Shown here in pieces: positions 22,337 to 28,614 of a stretch of DNA of 64,000 nt. Under the pieces are notes generated by a model. The model had not been told where the DNA came from and made no database searches. It was given only the letters and a program-made list of their open reading frames with translations. The stretch covers positions 868,001-932,000 of the forward strand of contig NZ_AP024652.1 of assembly GCF_019977315.1 (NCBI RefSeq). Direction: 5' to 3'. Each line of letters opens with the position of its first letter. Position 1 is the stretch's first letter. The stretch comes from Arthrobacter sp. StoSoilB22 (GTDB lineage Bacteria; Actinomycetota; Actinomycetes; Actinomycetales; Micrococcaceae). The position numbers and the translations under genes were made by a program.

Positions 22337-22929
22337 TCGGTGGGCTCCTGGGTGTTGTCTTCTCGTACGGCGGCGAGGACTCTTTGTGCGTCCTCGGGGG
22401 TGATTTTGTTGGGGTGGTCCCATGTGGCACCGATGACTTGCCCAGCCGTGGCGAGCATGGCCTTGCCGTCACCCTCGTACCCGGCTGCGATCAGGGCGTT
22501 GGTGATGGCCTGCCATTGGGCCCGCCACGGTTCGGTCTGCGGTTCGGCCAGGACGGTGACGGTATGTTGTTTGACCTTCTTTTGGCTGATGCGTACCGGA
22601 ATTGTGAAGTCAGCGGCGAGGTGTGACATGGCAACAACTTCGACGCCGCCTACTGGTTCGCCGGCGTAGATAACTTCCGGGTTGTTGACGAGCTTCACGG
22701 ACCGGCCGATCCATGCGTCTGATTCGGTGCCCCATCCGTGGGCTATGACGCGGAGCATTCCTTTGGATGGTTTCCATGGGCGGCCGTTCATGCCGACGAG
22801 GTCCACCACGACGGGTTTTGCTGTGTCACCCTTGCGGACGTTTTCGATGGTGGCGACGATGGGCGAGCCTGTCAGGTCGGATGCGTTGAGGCAGTCAGAC
22901 TTGGCTACTAAGGCCTTCGAGATGTCCAT
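22333..22929 (-). CDS. Phage recombination-block protein, function unknown
   Basis: A 198-residue protein, MDISKALVAKSDCLNASDL. A beta-rich middle reads KGMLRVIAHGWGTESDAWIG and VKLVNNPEVIYAGEPVGGVE, an OB-fold-like pattern seen in phage single-strand-binding-type proteins. It lies between the exonuclease and the SMC-like ATPase with a four-base overlap. A single-strand annealing role is a hypothesis from position and shape only. Confidence 0.75.
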   Translation of the reverse strand: MDISKALVAKSDCLNASDLTGSPIVATIENVRKGDTAKPVVVDLVGMNGRPWKPSKGMLRVIAHGWGTESDAWIGRSVKLVNNPEVIYAGEPVGGVEVVAMSHLAADFTIPVRISQKKVKQHTVTVLAEPQTEPWRAQWQAITNALIAAGYEGDGKAMLATAGQVIGATWDHPNKITPEDAQRVLAAVREDNTQEPTE

Positions 22930-23760
22930 TTACCTGATCACGATCTCCTTTTCGATGTTGAGGCCGAGGATGTCTTCGGCTTGGTAGATCGCCCAGATTG
23001 GGAGCGTGATCGGCTCCACTGTCAGGTATCCGGGGTATTCACCCGTTTCGAGGCAGCGACGGTATATGTCCTTGGCGCGGGCATTCATCATCCGGCCGAG
23101 TTCCATTGCGTAGTCGTCGTACTCGACGATGGATACGAGGTGCGGAGCGGTCTTCTCTACGTTGACGAACCAGAACGGGAGCCTCTCACCGGTCATTGCC
23201 AGGACGCCGTCTTGGTAGTGGGCGGCTGACTGGTAGTAGCCGAGTTTGAACCCGGATTTGGGGAACTCGCGAGGGTCCGCGTTCACGGTCGTTTTCAGAT
23301 CGACCAGCCGGTCTTTCAACCAAGCGTCCGGCCGGCACTTCAGCATGAGCCCATCCTCTTCCCAGAAAACGGACTCTTCTGCTCGGTGCTCGGTGAAGGC
23401 GGTCTTCGCGACGGGGTGTTCCATTACGCTGTCCCGCATTGCGCGGACCAGGTCCCATTCGGCTTGCTTGAGCGGGATCTTCCCAGCGTTCACGGCTGCG
23501 GCGGCCGGTACCGTCCACTTGGCGCCTCGCTTGTCCGGCACGTCGATTACTTCGACGCCGGATTCGTCGCCTTCGAGGATTAGGCTGTGGGTCACGGTGC
23601 CGAGGTCGTAGATGTCTTTGTGGACCGGATTGGCCTTCTCGTGCTGCCAATGCGCGGGAGTCCGGCTGGCGAGCGTCTTCAACGACGTCGAACCGAGTGC
23701 CGGATCGGCGTGGTATTCCTCGCTGGTTAGGTCGGCGTAGATGCCGGGGGAGTACGTCAT
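22930..23760 (-). CDS. PD-(D/E)XK exonuclease, RecE/DUF3799-like
   Basis: A 276-residue nuclease. The start MTYSPGIYADLTSEEYHAD leads to a helical SLKTLASRTPAHW region, and the catalytic strand-pair LKCRPDAWL / RLVDLKTT carries the Asp and the DxK pattern of RecE-type 5'-3' exonucleases. These digest one strand at double-strand ends before annealing. ATG 23760 overlaps the upstream stop in an ATGA junction. No second exonuclease is visible. Confidence 0.85.
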   Translation of the reverse strand: MTYSPGIYADLTSEEYHADPALGSTSLKTLASRTPAHWQHEKANPVHKDIYDLGTVTHSLILEGDESGVEVIDVPDKRGAKWTVPAAAAVNAGKIPLKQAEWDLVRAMRDSVMEHPVAKTAFTEHRAEESVFWEEDGLMLKCRPDAWLKDRLVDLKTTVNADPREFPKSGFKLGYYQSAAHYQDGVLAMTGERLPFWFVNVEKTAPHLVSIVEYDDYAMELGRMMNARAKDIYRRCLETGEYPGYLTVEPITLPIWAIYQAEDILGLNIEKEIVIR

Positions 23761-23954
23761 TCTTCTCCTTGGGTTGGGCATGAAAAAGGCCCCTGTGCGG
23801 GGCCGTGGATCTTGCAGTCTGGGTTGGTTGGTCGAGGGCTGCTTGGTGAGTAGCGCCATGGCGGGCAGTCGCAGCCGGGTTGTTTGTTGTGGCCGCGGGA
23901 CCAGTTCTCTTTGGCCCGGTCATGGTCCATGCCAGGCGGCGCGGGCTTAGCCAT
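23757..23954 (-). CDS. Small cysteine/proline-rich phage protein with an internal terminator
   Basis: A 65-residue protein, MAKPAPPGMDHDRAKENWSRGHN, with CDCPPW, CKIHG and a C-terminus AQGPFSCPTQGEE. The last codons contain a terminator hairpin with T tract (23783-23804), as in the 18999-19229 gene, which also encodes GPFS at that point. It is coupled by ATGA to the exonuclease start. Function unknown. Confidence 0.68.
   Translation of the reverse strand: MAKPAPPGMDHDRAKENWSRGHNKQPGCDCPPWRYSPSSPRPTNPDCKIHGPAQGPFSCPTQGEE
23783..23804 (-). terminator. Rho-independent terminator shape inside the 3' end of a gene
   Basis: On the minus strand GGCCCC, a five-base loop and GGGGCC are followed by TTTTT. 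It lies inside the last codons of the 23757-23954 gene, ahead of the exonuclease gene with which that gene is translationally coupled. Confidence 0.75.
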
Positions 23955-24246
23955 CTATCGCGGTCCTGATGGCGGCCCGGATCCTGCTGGCGTAGTACCT
24001 GTCGCCGTCGGCGAGCTTCTCCCAGTCCGCGCAGACGCTCTCGACGGCATCCAGCGCAGCGTGCAGCTTGGCGAGGTCCGTTGGCGCGTTCGTGAACAGT
24101 GAAGCAGCGTGCATGTCGTCTACGTGGGCTATTGCGGAATCTGAGTCGTACGGGAAGATGTGGTATCCCTGCCCGGAATCGTCCGGCCCGTACTCAAGTT
24201 TTCCGAGGCCCGCTTCGAGGCCTGCTTTCATATGGTCCCGGCTCAT
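23947..24246 (-). CDS. Hypothetical phage protein
   Basis: A 99-residue protein from ATG 24246, MSRDHMKAGLEAGLGKLEYG, followed by YHIFPYDSDSAIAHVDDMHAAS and a helical C-terminus ASRIRAAIRTAIDG. Four-base overlap upstream, eight-base overlap downstream. Function unknown. Confidence 0.65.
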   Translation of the reverse strand: MSRDHMKAGLEAGLGKLEYGPDDSGQGYHIFPYDSDSAIAHVDDMHAASLFTNAPTDLAKLHAALDAVESVCADWEKLADGDRYYASRIRAAIRTAIDG

Positions 24247-24626
24247 TTGCCAGCCTCCCGCTTCCACTCCCGAAGCGGACGGGCAACGGTGCATCGGATC
24301 ATTCGCGATCGCCAGTCGTCATAGGTTATGGGGGTGTTCCAGGACTCTTGAAAGTTCTTCCGGTCCCAGCCGTCGGGGTCCATGATGGCGATGTCATCGA
24401 CCACTTCCCACTCAGCGGGAAGGCGCTTTTCTTCCGGGTCGTGGATGAGCGTGTGCTGGTCGCAGTAGTGCTTGCCGGCAACCTCGCTCCATTCGGAGTT
24501 CATCGCTTCTTCCCATGCGCTGTCTTCCTCTTCCCAGGCTGAGAAGTCGCCGCCTTCGGTTGACTTCGCTTCGCATCCTTCGTGGTCGCATACGAGCCAG
24601 TAGTACGGCGCTGATTTGACGCTCAT
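24243..24626 (-). CDS. Hypothetical phage protein with a zinc-ribbon-like start
   Basis: A 127-residue acidic protein, MSVKSAPYYWLVCDHEGCEAK, with a later GKHYCDQHTLIHD, giving a Cys-x4-Cys and Cys-x2-His arrangement. The ATG follows the preceding TAA directly. The C-terminus has PITYDDWRSRMIRC. Function unknown. Confidence 0.7.
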   Translation of the reverse strand: MSVKSAPYYWLVCDHEGCEAKSTEGGDFSAWEEEDSAWEEAMNSEWSEVAGKHYCDQHTLIHDPEEKRLPAEWEVVDDIAIMDPDGWDRKNFQESWNTPITYDDWRSRMIRCTVARPLREWKREAGK

Positions 24627-25109
24627 TTATTTGCCCTCGATTTCGTCGGCGAGGCTGGTCAGGAATGCGCAGACGTGGCCACGGTCGATGGATTCGCGGA
24701 GTCCGGAGCCGAAGATCCTGGCGGCGATGCGGATACCCATTGCCCGGTGGTGGTTTCGGGACTGCATGAGTTCTTGCTGCACTTCGGTCCGGACGGCTTC
24801 ACGGAAGTTGAGGGATTCGCCGTCGAAGAGGCGTCCGGCCAGTGCGTTGCGGCCCGCCTCGATTTCGGCAAGGAGGCGTTGCACGACAACGGGCGTCACT
24901 GCCCGCTCGAAGCTGTTCGCCTCGCCGTCCTCGCTGTAGTAGGGGTCGCCGTCGCGGAGGATAGTTTCCGTGGCTGCCCGCTGCCAGAGCTCTTCGAGTT
25001 CGTCATTGGTGAAGATCGGAGTCTTTGCGGAGAGTCGAATTGGCACCGCCGGCGCGGTGAGCGGCAGGTCTTCGGCTGGTTCAAAGTTGATGGCTGTGAG
25101 GTCTGTCAT
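24627..25109 (-). CDS. Hypothetical phage protein
   Basis: A 160-residue protein, MTDLTAINFEPAEDLPL, with a predominantly helical core (TNDELEELWQRAATETILRD and VVQRLLAEIEAGRNALAG) and a basic R/H-rich SRNHHRAMGIRIAARIFG segment. GAAGGA lies about nine bases upstream. Function unknown. Confidence 0.7.
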   Translation of the reverse strand: MTDLTAINFEPAEDLPLTAPAVPIRLSAKTPIFTNDELEELWQRAATETILRDGDPYYSEDGEANSFERAVTPVVVQRLLAEIEAGRNALAGRLFDGESLNFREAVRTEVQQELMQSRNHHRAMGIRIAARIFGSGLRESIDRGHVCAFLTSLADEIEGK

Positions 25110-25225
25110 TTCTTCGAGTCCTTCTCTTGGTCGGCAAGGATTGTTGCAAGTTCAACTTGCAAGGGATTCCGGGCCTTGGCTGCAAGATGCGGCGGGAGGG
25201 TGGCGGCTGCTTCGTCGGCGGTCAT
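25106..25225 (-). CDS. Very small phage protein (39 aa)
   Basis: A 39-residue frame, MTADEAAATLPPHLAAKAR, ending ATILADQEKDSKK. ATGA overlaps join it to the gene before (stop at 25222) and the gene after (start at 25109), which is strong evidence that it is translated. Function unknown. Confidence 0.7.
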   Translation of the reverse strand: MTADEAAATLPPHLAAKARNPLQVELATILADQEKDSKK

Positions 25226-25380
25226 GAGCGTTGCTCCCTGACCCATGCGAGTGCTGCCCGGAATCCATCCTCAAAGAAGGACCGGGCGTCATCCGGGTTT
25301 ACGCCGATGCTGTTAGGTAACTCTTCTTCCTGACATGTGTGCCACGAGGCGTTCATAGCCTGGCGCTCGGTGGGCTTCAC
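25222..25380 (-). CDS. Very small phage protein (52 aa)
   Basis: A 52-residue frame from GTG 25380 (VKPTERQAMNASW) ending WVREQRS. GTG forms a GTGA overlap with the preceding stop. A GVNPDDARSFFEDGFRAAL helix is the only clear feature. Function unknown. Confidence 0.65.
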   Translation of the reverse strand: MKPTERQAMNASWHTCQEEELPNSIGVNPDDARSFFEDGFRAALAWVREQRS

Positions 25381-25565
25381 TCCGCCCCCTTCCGTTCGGG
25401 TTGTTGGTCGCCGCTGATGGGGTATTCGCATCCGGTCGCGCACCGGGCTATCTGGTCGTACCACCACCATGGGAGGTTCAGGTCAGCGGCCGCCCAACCA
25501 CCCGGCGGCATACCCTCAGCCGGGCGCTGCTGGACATGAGGGGCGCGGCGAGGACTCCGGATCAT
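25377..25565 (-). CDS. Small hypothetical phage protein
   Basis: A 62-residue frame, MIRSPRRAPHVQQRPAEG, with LNLPWWWYDQIARCATGCEYP in the second half. ATGA overlap with the upstream gene and GTGA overlap with the downstream gene support translation. Function unknown. Confidence 0.6.
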   Translation of the reverse strand: MIRSPRRAPHVQQRPAEGMPPGGWAAADLNLPWWWYDQIARCATGCEYPISGDQQPERKGAE

Positions 25566-25918
25566 GGCTGGACCCCATGAACAACAGTCAGTGGCAGGGG
25601 TAGCTCATCGAGGTGATGGTTGTAGCTGCTTCCCGGCGCGAACCAGTAGCCGTTGAAGTGCTGGAAGATGTCACTCCTTGTCACAACCACGGTTCCATTA
25701 GGTAGGTTCACTTGCTCGGCGCGGGTAGTTATGACTCGCGCCTTCCGGTAACCAGCGGCAAGAAGAGCATCCGCAATGTGACTGGCATGTGATGGAGAGT
25801 TGTAACCGCCCTTGATAATCAGATCCGGGCATGAGGGGCAGGCGCCCGTGAACTCGCCGTTCACTAGCCATGGGTGCTGCATGATGTCCCTGACGAGTTC
25901 ATCGCGTTCCTGGCTCAT
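25562..25918 (-). CDS. Hypothetical phage protein
   Basis: A 118-residue protein, MSQERDELVRDIMQHPWLVNG, with GACPSCPD, HIADALLAAGYRKARVITT, and a C-terminal HHLDELPLPLTVVHG. ATGA overlap with the upstream gene. Function unknown. Confidence 0.68.
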   Translation of the reverse strand: MSQERDELVRDIMQHPWLVNGEFTGACPSCPDLIIKGGYNSPSHASHIADALLAAGYRKARVITTRAEQVNLPNGTVVVTRSDIFQHFNGYWFAPGSSYNHHLDELPLPLTVVHGVQP

Positions 25919-26103
25919 CGCTCACCTTTCCTGTAACTGTCCGCGTCGTCCTCGTAGCGGGTATCTGCTTCCTCGGCCAGCGCGTCAAGGTCGATGTCCT
26001 CGACAGGCTGCAGGCGTGCGTCATGTTGACGTGCCCGTGCGATGGTCAGCGGCGCGGCGAATATCGTGGCGGCGAAGAGTAGGAAATAGATTCCGGTGAT
26101 CAT
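25915..26103 (-). CDS. Small phage membrane protein
   Basis: A 62-residue protein, MITGIYFLLFAATIFAAPL, with one hydrophobic segment (about residues 2-21) and an acidic tail (EDIDLDALAEEADTRYEDD). The ATG at 26103 overlaps the upstream stop by four bases. Probably a single-pass membrane protein; function unknown. Confidence 0.68.
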   Translation of the reverse strand: MITGIYFLLFAATIFAAPLTIARARQHDARLQPVEDIDLDALAEEADTRYEDDADSYRKGER

Positions 26104-26366
26104 GGTGTTTTCTTCTTCCATACGCGGGTGGCGCCGTGCCTGCGGGCCTTGGCTTGGGAGGGCTGGTAGGTGACGGCTTCTATGTGGCCGGCCTTCTTGG
26201 CAGCGATAATCGCGCGGCCAGGCCAGCTGGGTTCGTCAGGTTCCCGCATCTCCCGGCGGAGGTCGTCCGCGCTGAATGTCTCCTGTGAGTTCGCGAGGCC
26301 GACGATCGTGGCGACGGCGTCCTCGTGCCATTCGTCCTTGTCCTGCTCAAACGCCATCGCCCTCAT
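26100..26366 (-). CDS. Hypothetical phage protein with a winged-helix-like pattern
   Basis: An 88-residue protein, MRAMAFEQDKDEWHEDAV. The core FSADDLRREM followed by GRAIIAAKKAGHIEAVTYQ resembles a winged-helix recognition pair. It has a basic C-terminus. ATGA overlap upstream. A regulatory role is possible. Confidence 0.65.
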   Translation of the reverse strand: MRAMAFEQDKDEWHEDAVATIVGLANSQETFSADDLRREMREPDEPSWPGRAIIAAKKAGHIEAVTYQPSQAKARRHGATRVWKKKTP

Positions 26367-26563
26367 GAGGACCTCTTCCTTGCCGCGTAGGCTTTGATGT
26401 CGTCTTTGATTCGCTTCTGCCGGGCCCGTTCGAGCGCGTCATCCATCAGTGCTGGCGTGAATTGGAATGCGTTCTTACGTGTGCGCTGGCCGCCGTGGCC
26501 ATGCTCGACCGGCCGCGATTTGGCGCCCTGCCTGACTGCGCGCTTCACCAATCCGTCGTTCAT
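26363..26563 (-). CDS. Small basic hypothetical phage protein
   Basis: A 66-residue protein, MNDGLVKRAVRQGAKSRPVEH, ending IKAYAARKRSS. Strongly basic and partly helical (PALMDDALERARQKRIKDD). The ATG at 26563 overlaps the upstream stop by four bases. Function unknown. Confidence 0.6.
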   Translation of the reverse strand: MNDGLVKRAVRQGAKSRPVEHGHGGQRTRKNAFQFTPALMDDALERARQKRIKDDIKAYAARKRSS

Positions 26564-26793
26564 GCTGCCAACCTCCGTGCCGCTGCTGCCTGGTTCTGTG
26601 TGTGCAGCACGTTCTTCACTGCTTCCTCGCCAGTGGGGTCTTGGTGTTGGAGGACGTATGCTTCTGCGTCCTCTTGCAACCAGCCCTCGCAGCGTTTCTC
26701 GAAGCGGCGTGCGGCTTTCTTCATCTGCGAGAACGTGAGTCCAAGATGGTCGTTGTTGTTTTTCTGCATGACGATGGGGAGCAATTTGGGCAT
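26560..26793 (-). CDS. Small hypothetical phage protein, early position
   Basis: A 77-residue helical protein, MPKLLPIVMQKNNNDH, with FSQMKKAARRFEKRC and a C-terminal HTQNQAAAARRLAA. AAAGGG lies about nine bases upstream. The 121 bases to its right (26794-26914) show no gene. Function unknown. Confidence 0.6.
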   Translation of the reverse strand: MPKLLPIVMQKNNNDHLGLTFSQMKKAARRFEKRCEGWLQEDAEAYVLQHQDPTGEEAVKNVLHTQNQAAAARRLAA

Positions 26794-26914
26794 GCGTCAT
26801 CGCCCTTTCTCCGGCAAAAAACACCGGGTGAGGTCAAAGATGGAAGTGCAGGAGGGGTGCCCAGATGGTCGGGCGAAGGGTGCCGGCGCTATGCGCTGCA
26901 GCGGGTGGTGCTTA

Positions 26915-27151
26915 TTACGCGGAGAGCTTTCGGAGGGCGGCTGCGATACGGTCTTTGTCGTACCCGCTGCTCTGGTTTCCTGCGACTATCTGCGCGATTT
27001 CGTCTTGCTGGTCGGGGGAGAATCTGTAGAGGCGGCCGATTCGGTCGCAGGGCCATTCGCCGGTTTGGGCTTTCCGACGTACCGTGTCGTCTCCGATCCT
27101 GTATTTGGCTGCCATGTCCTGCGTCGTTGCATAGGATTGGGAGCGACTCAT
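26915..27151 (-). CDS. Excisionase-like MerR/HTH DNA-binding protein
   Basis: A 78-residue protein, MSRSQSYATTQDMAAKYRIG, with DDTVRRKAQTGEWPCDRIGRLYRF, the MerR-like wing pattern of phage excisionases (recognition helix, then GxWP..R.G...RF). It directs the integrase toward excision. It follows the Cro-like gene with an ATGA overlap, and probably shares its promoter, so excision would be switched on together with lytic control. Confidence 0.75.
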   Translation of the reverse strand: MSRSQSYATTQDMAAKYRIGDDTVRRKAQTGEWPCDRIGRLYRFSPDQQDEIAQIVAGNQSSGYDKDRIAAALRKLSA

Positions 27152-27387
27152 TCCCTGGCGCCTTGTTCCTGAAGGAGCACTTCGGGGAGCTTCATATCCA
27201 GGGCTTCGGCGATCTGCCCGAGTTCTTTGACGGTCCAGTCTCCGTGGCCGTCTACCTTGCGGTTGAAGGTGGAGGACGGAACGCCGGCTCGTGCGGCGAC
27301 TGCGTTCCGGTTGGTCCGCCGCTTCGTGATCTGGTGGAGGATTGTCTCGTTTGTGGCCGAGGTAATCTCAGCGGTGTTATTTCCCAT
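27148..27387 (-). CDS. Cro-like HTH regulator, leaderless start inside an operator
   Basis: A 79-residue protein. NAVAARAGVPSSTFNRKVDG is the HTH, followed by WTVKELGQIAEALDMKLPEVL, a standard XRE helix 4-5 end. The ATG (27385-27387) lies within a CCCATATGGG palindrome, with no ribosome-binding site and a -10 box only six bases upstream. It faces the 27582-27839 repressor across the operators. It is the first gene of the leftward early transcript, the usual cro position. Confidence 0.82.
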   Translation of the reverse strand: MGNNTAEITSATNETILHQITKRRTNRNAVAARAGVPSSTFNRKVDGHGDWTVKELGQIAEALDMKLPEVLLQEQGARE

Positions 27388-27413
27388 ATGGGAAGACTAT
27401 TCCCATATGGGAA
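27381..27413. promoter_or_regulatory. Paired CCCATATGGG operators
   Basis: Two perfect copies of TTCCCATATGGGAA lie at 27381-27394 and 27400-27413, 19 bases apart. The first covers the start codon of the leftward Cro-like gene, and the second fills the spacer between its -35 and -10 boxes. Looser copies lie at 27554-27567, 27577-27588, 28159-28170 and 28199-28210. Confidence 0.85.
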
Positions 27414-27423
27414 GGAAAAGCAA
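27394..27423 (-). promoter_or_regulatory. Leftward early promoter, leaderless
   Basis: On the minus strand TTGCTT (27418-27423), an 18-base spacer and TAGTCT (27394-27399) are followed by six bases and the ATG of the Cro-like gene. The spacer is the second operator palindrome, so repressor binding would block it directly. Confidence 0.6.
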
Positions 27424-27546
27424 GTAGGCCGCGCTACCATTTTCGAGTACATCCAAGTGGTGCATTTGCCCAGAATGTGAGTACACTCACACGCACGTCC
27501 GCGCACGCGCGCGCGAGCGCGGGTACACAAAAGTTGCCCTAGAGAG

Positions 27547-27575
27547 TTGTTAAGTTCCCAAATGGTTGCTAAATT
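27547..27575 (+). promoter_or_regulatory. Rightward repressor promoter, leaderless
   Basis: TTGTTA (27547-27552), a 17-base spacer and TAAATT (27570-27575) are followed by six bases and the ATG at 27582. A degenerate operator, GTTCCCAAATGGTT (27554-27567), lies in the spacer. The predicted transcript would start at or near the ATG. Confidence 0.55.
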
Positions 27576-27581
27576 TGCCAT

Positions 27582-27839
27582 ATGGGAACTTACGGAAGCG
27601 ACATTCAGTCAGCCATCGCAGCGGAGATCAAGGCCGAGACGGCCGCCATCGGCTGGAAGCAAGCTGACCTGGCTAAGGCCACGAACATGCAGGCAAGTAC
27701 GCTTCACCGCTACCTATCAGGTGCGCGTGACATTCCCATGCCGGCATTTGCGGGGATTGCTAGCGCGCTGGGCCTGTCGATGGTCGAACTGGCCCAGCGC
27801 GCAGAGCGCCGGCTAGAGAGTGGTGAGGAGGCTAGCTAA
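27582..27839 (+). CDS. XRE-family HTH repressor, candidate prophage repressor
   Basis: An 85-residue protein. Residues 23-58 give the HTH: WKQADLAKATNMQASTLHRYL, then SGARDIPMPAFAGIASALGL. There is no C-terminal LexA/S24-type domain, so RecA-triggered self-cleavage is not expected. The ATG lies in CCATATGGGAAC with no ribosome-binding site, like the divergent Cro-like gene. It is the best candidate for the lysogeny repressor. Its last nine codons overlap the convergent gene at 27813-28001. Confidence 0.82.
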   Translation: MGTYGSDIQSAIAAEIKAETAAIGWKQADLAKATNMQASTLHRYLSGARDIPMPAFAGIASALGLSMVELAQRAERRLESGEEAS

Positions 27840-28001
27840 GGTCTTCCCCCTCAATTCAGCGAGCGCCCCTACCTCTCGGATGGTCATGGGGCGCTCTCCG
27901 TTTTTAACGCCCTGTACCAAGTCAGCTTGCACGCCCCAGGCTCCGCACAAGACGCCCGTAGGCGTATCTCGTGCTAGTGCAACCAACCGCTCTGAATCCA
28001 T
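27813..28001 (-). CDS. Small HTH regulator convergent with the repressor
   Basis: A 62-residue protein. LCGAWGVQADLVQGVKNGERP, followed by MTIREVGALAELRGKTLASLL, matches the recognition helix and end helices of XRE proteins. GGGGA lies about seven bases upstream of ATG 28001. Its 3' end overlaps the 3' end of the repressor gene by 27 bases in the opposite direction, so the transcripts could pair. Function unknown beyond DNA binding. Confidence 0.7.
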   Translation of the reverse strand: MDSERLVALARDTPTGVLCGAWGVQADLVQGVKNGERPMTIREVGALAELRGKTLASLLTTL

Positions 28002-28275
28002 AAAACCGTCCCCGCATTCGAAAGTATGTTCGATTACTCGTTAGCTTACGACGAGCAGCCGACAAGATAGCAACCCTGCATCTGCCTAGCAGGATTAAGT
28101 CCAGACGCGTTAAAGAGTAGCGTTATGGGGTCTGAGAGTTAAATTTGGGATTGACGCACCCATATCCCATACTTGAAGTTAAAGATGAGTGGTGAGAACT
28201 CATATGGGTTTTGGAGCGCACGAACTAGGCGTCGGCATGCCTCATGGGGGTTTCTGACGCCGGAACGGATAGATT
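28002..28275. promoter_or_regulatory. Control region upstream of the third regulator
   Basis: No gene is seen. TTGACG (28151-28156) with the half-operator CCCATATCCCAT (28159-28170) in the following spacer, and CTCATATGGGTT (28199-28210), lie upstream of the rightward gene at 28276. This suggests that the same operator family also controls that gene. Confidence 0.5.
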
Positions 28276-28563
28276 ATGGTCATGCCATCGGGGAAACAGC
28301 CAGAATCAGGACAACTCGCGCGCGCCTTCGCAGCGGAGGTGCGTGCTGCTCTGGCGCGCCGCCGGATCACAGCCAAGCAACTGGCCCTAGATACCGGCTT
28401 ATCCTCAACGTACATGGGCAAGCGTTTACGCGACGAGTCCCCATTTACTCTTAACGATGTCGAGGTGATCTGCGAGAAGCTCGGCGCGGACTCTGAGGCG
28501 TTCAGGGCGGCGGCCGCAAAGGCTCTGCGCGAGGCCGGGGTGGATGACGACCCGCAGGAATAG
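28276..28563 (+). CDS. HTH DNA-binding regulator
   Basis: A 95-residue protein. RRITAKQLALDTGLSSTYMGKRL is the HTH, followed by SPFTLNDVEVICEKLGADSE. It has an acidic end (VDDDPQE). An ATG two codons downstream is an alternative start. It ends just before a strong terminator shared with the convergent integrase. Another candidate for the lysogenic repressor or an integrase controller. Confidence 0.78.
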   Translation: MVMPSGKQPESGQLARAFAAEVRAALARRRITAKQLALDTGLSSTYMGKRLRDESPFTLNDVEVICEKLGADSEAFRAAAAKALREAGVDDDPQE

Positions 28564-28576
28564 GACTTAACGAAAG

Positions 28577-28610
28577 GAAGCCCCCACCGTCTTGGTGGGG
28601 GCTTCTTTTT
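28577..28610 (+). terminator. Rho-independent terminator between regulator and integrase
   Basis: GAAGCCCCCACC, a five-base loop and GGTGGGGGCTTC are followed by TTTTT on the plus strand. It lies 14 bases after the regulator stop and five bases from the integrase end; the reverse strand has a weaker T run. Confidence 0.9.
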
Positions 28611-28614
28611 GCGT

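Noticed and set aside
28276..28563. Integration-dependent immunity (attP inside the repressor gene)
   Set aside because: All three regulator genes end in their own stops and the likely attachment region is beyond the integrase, at the tRNA.
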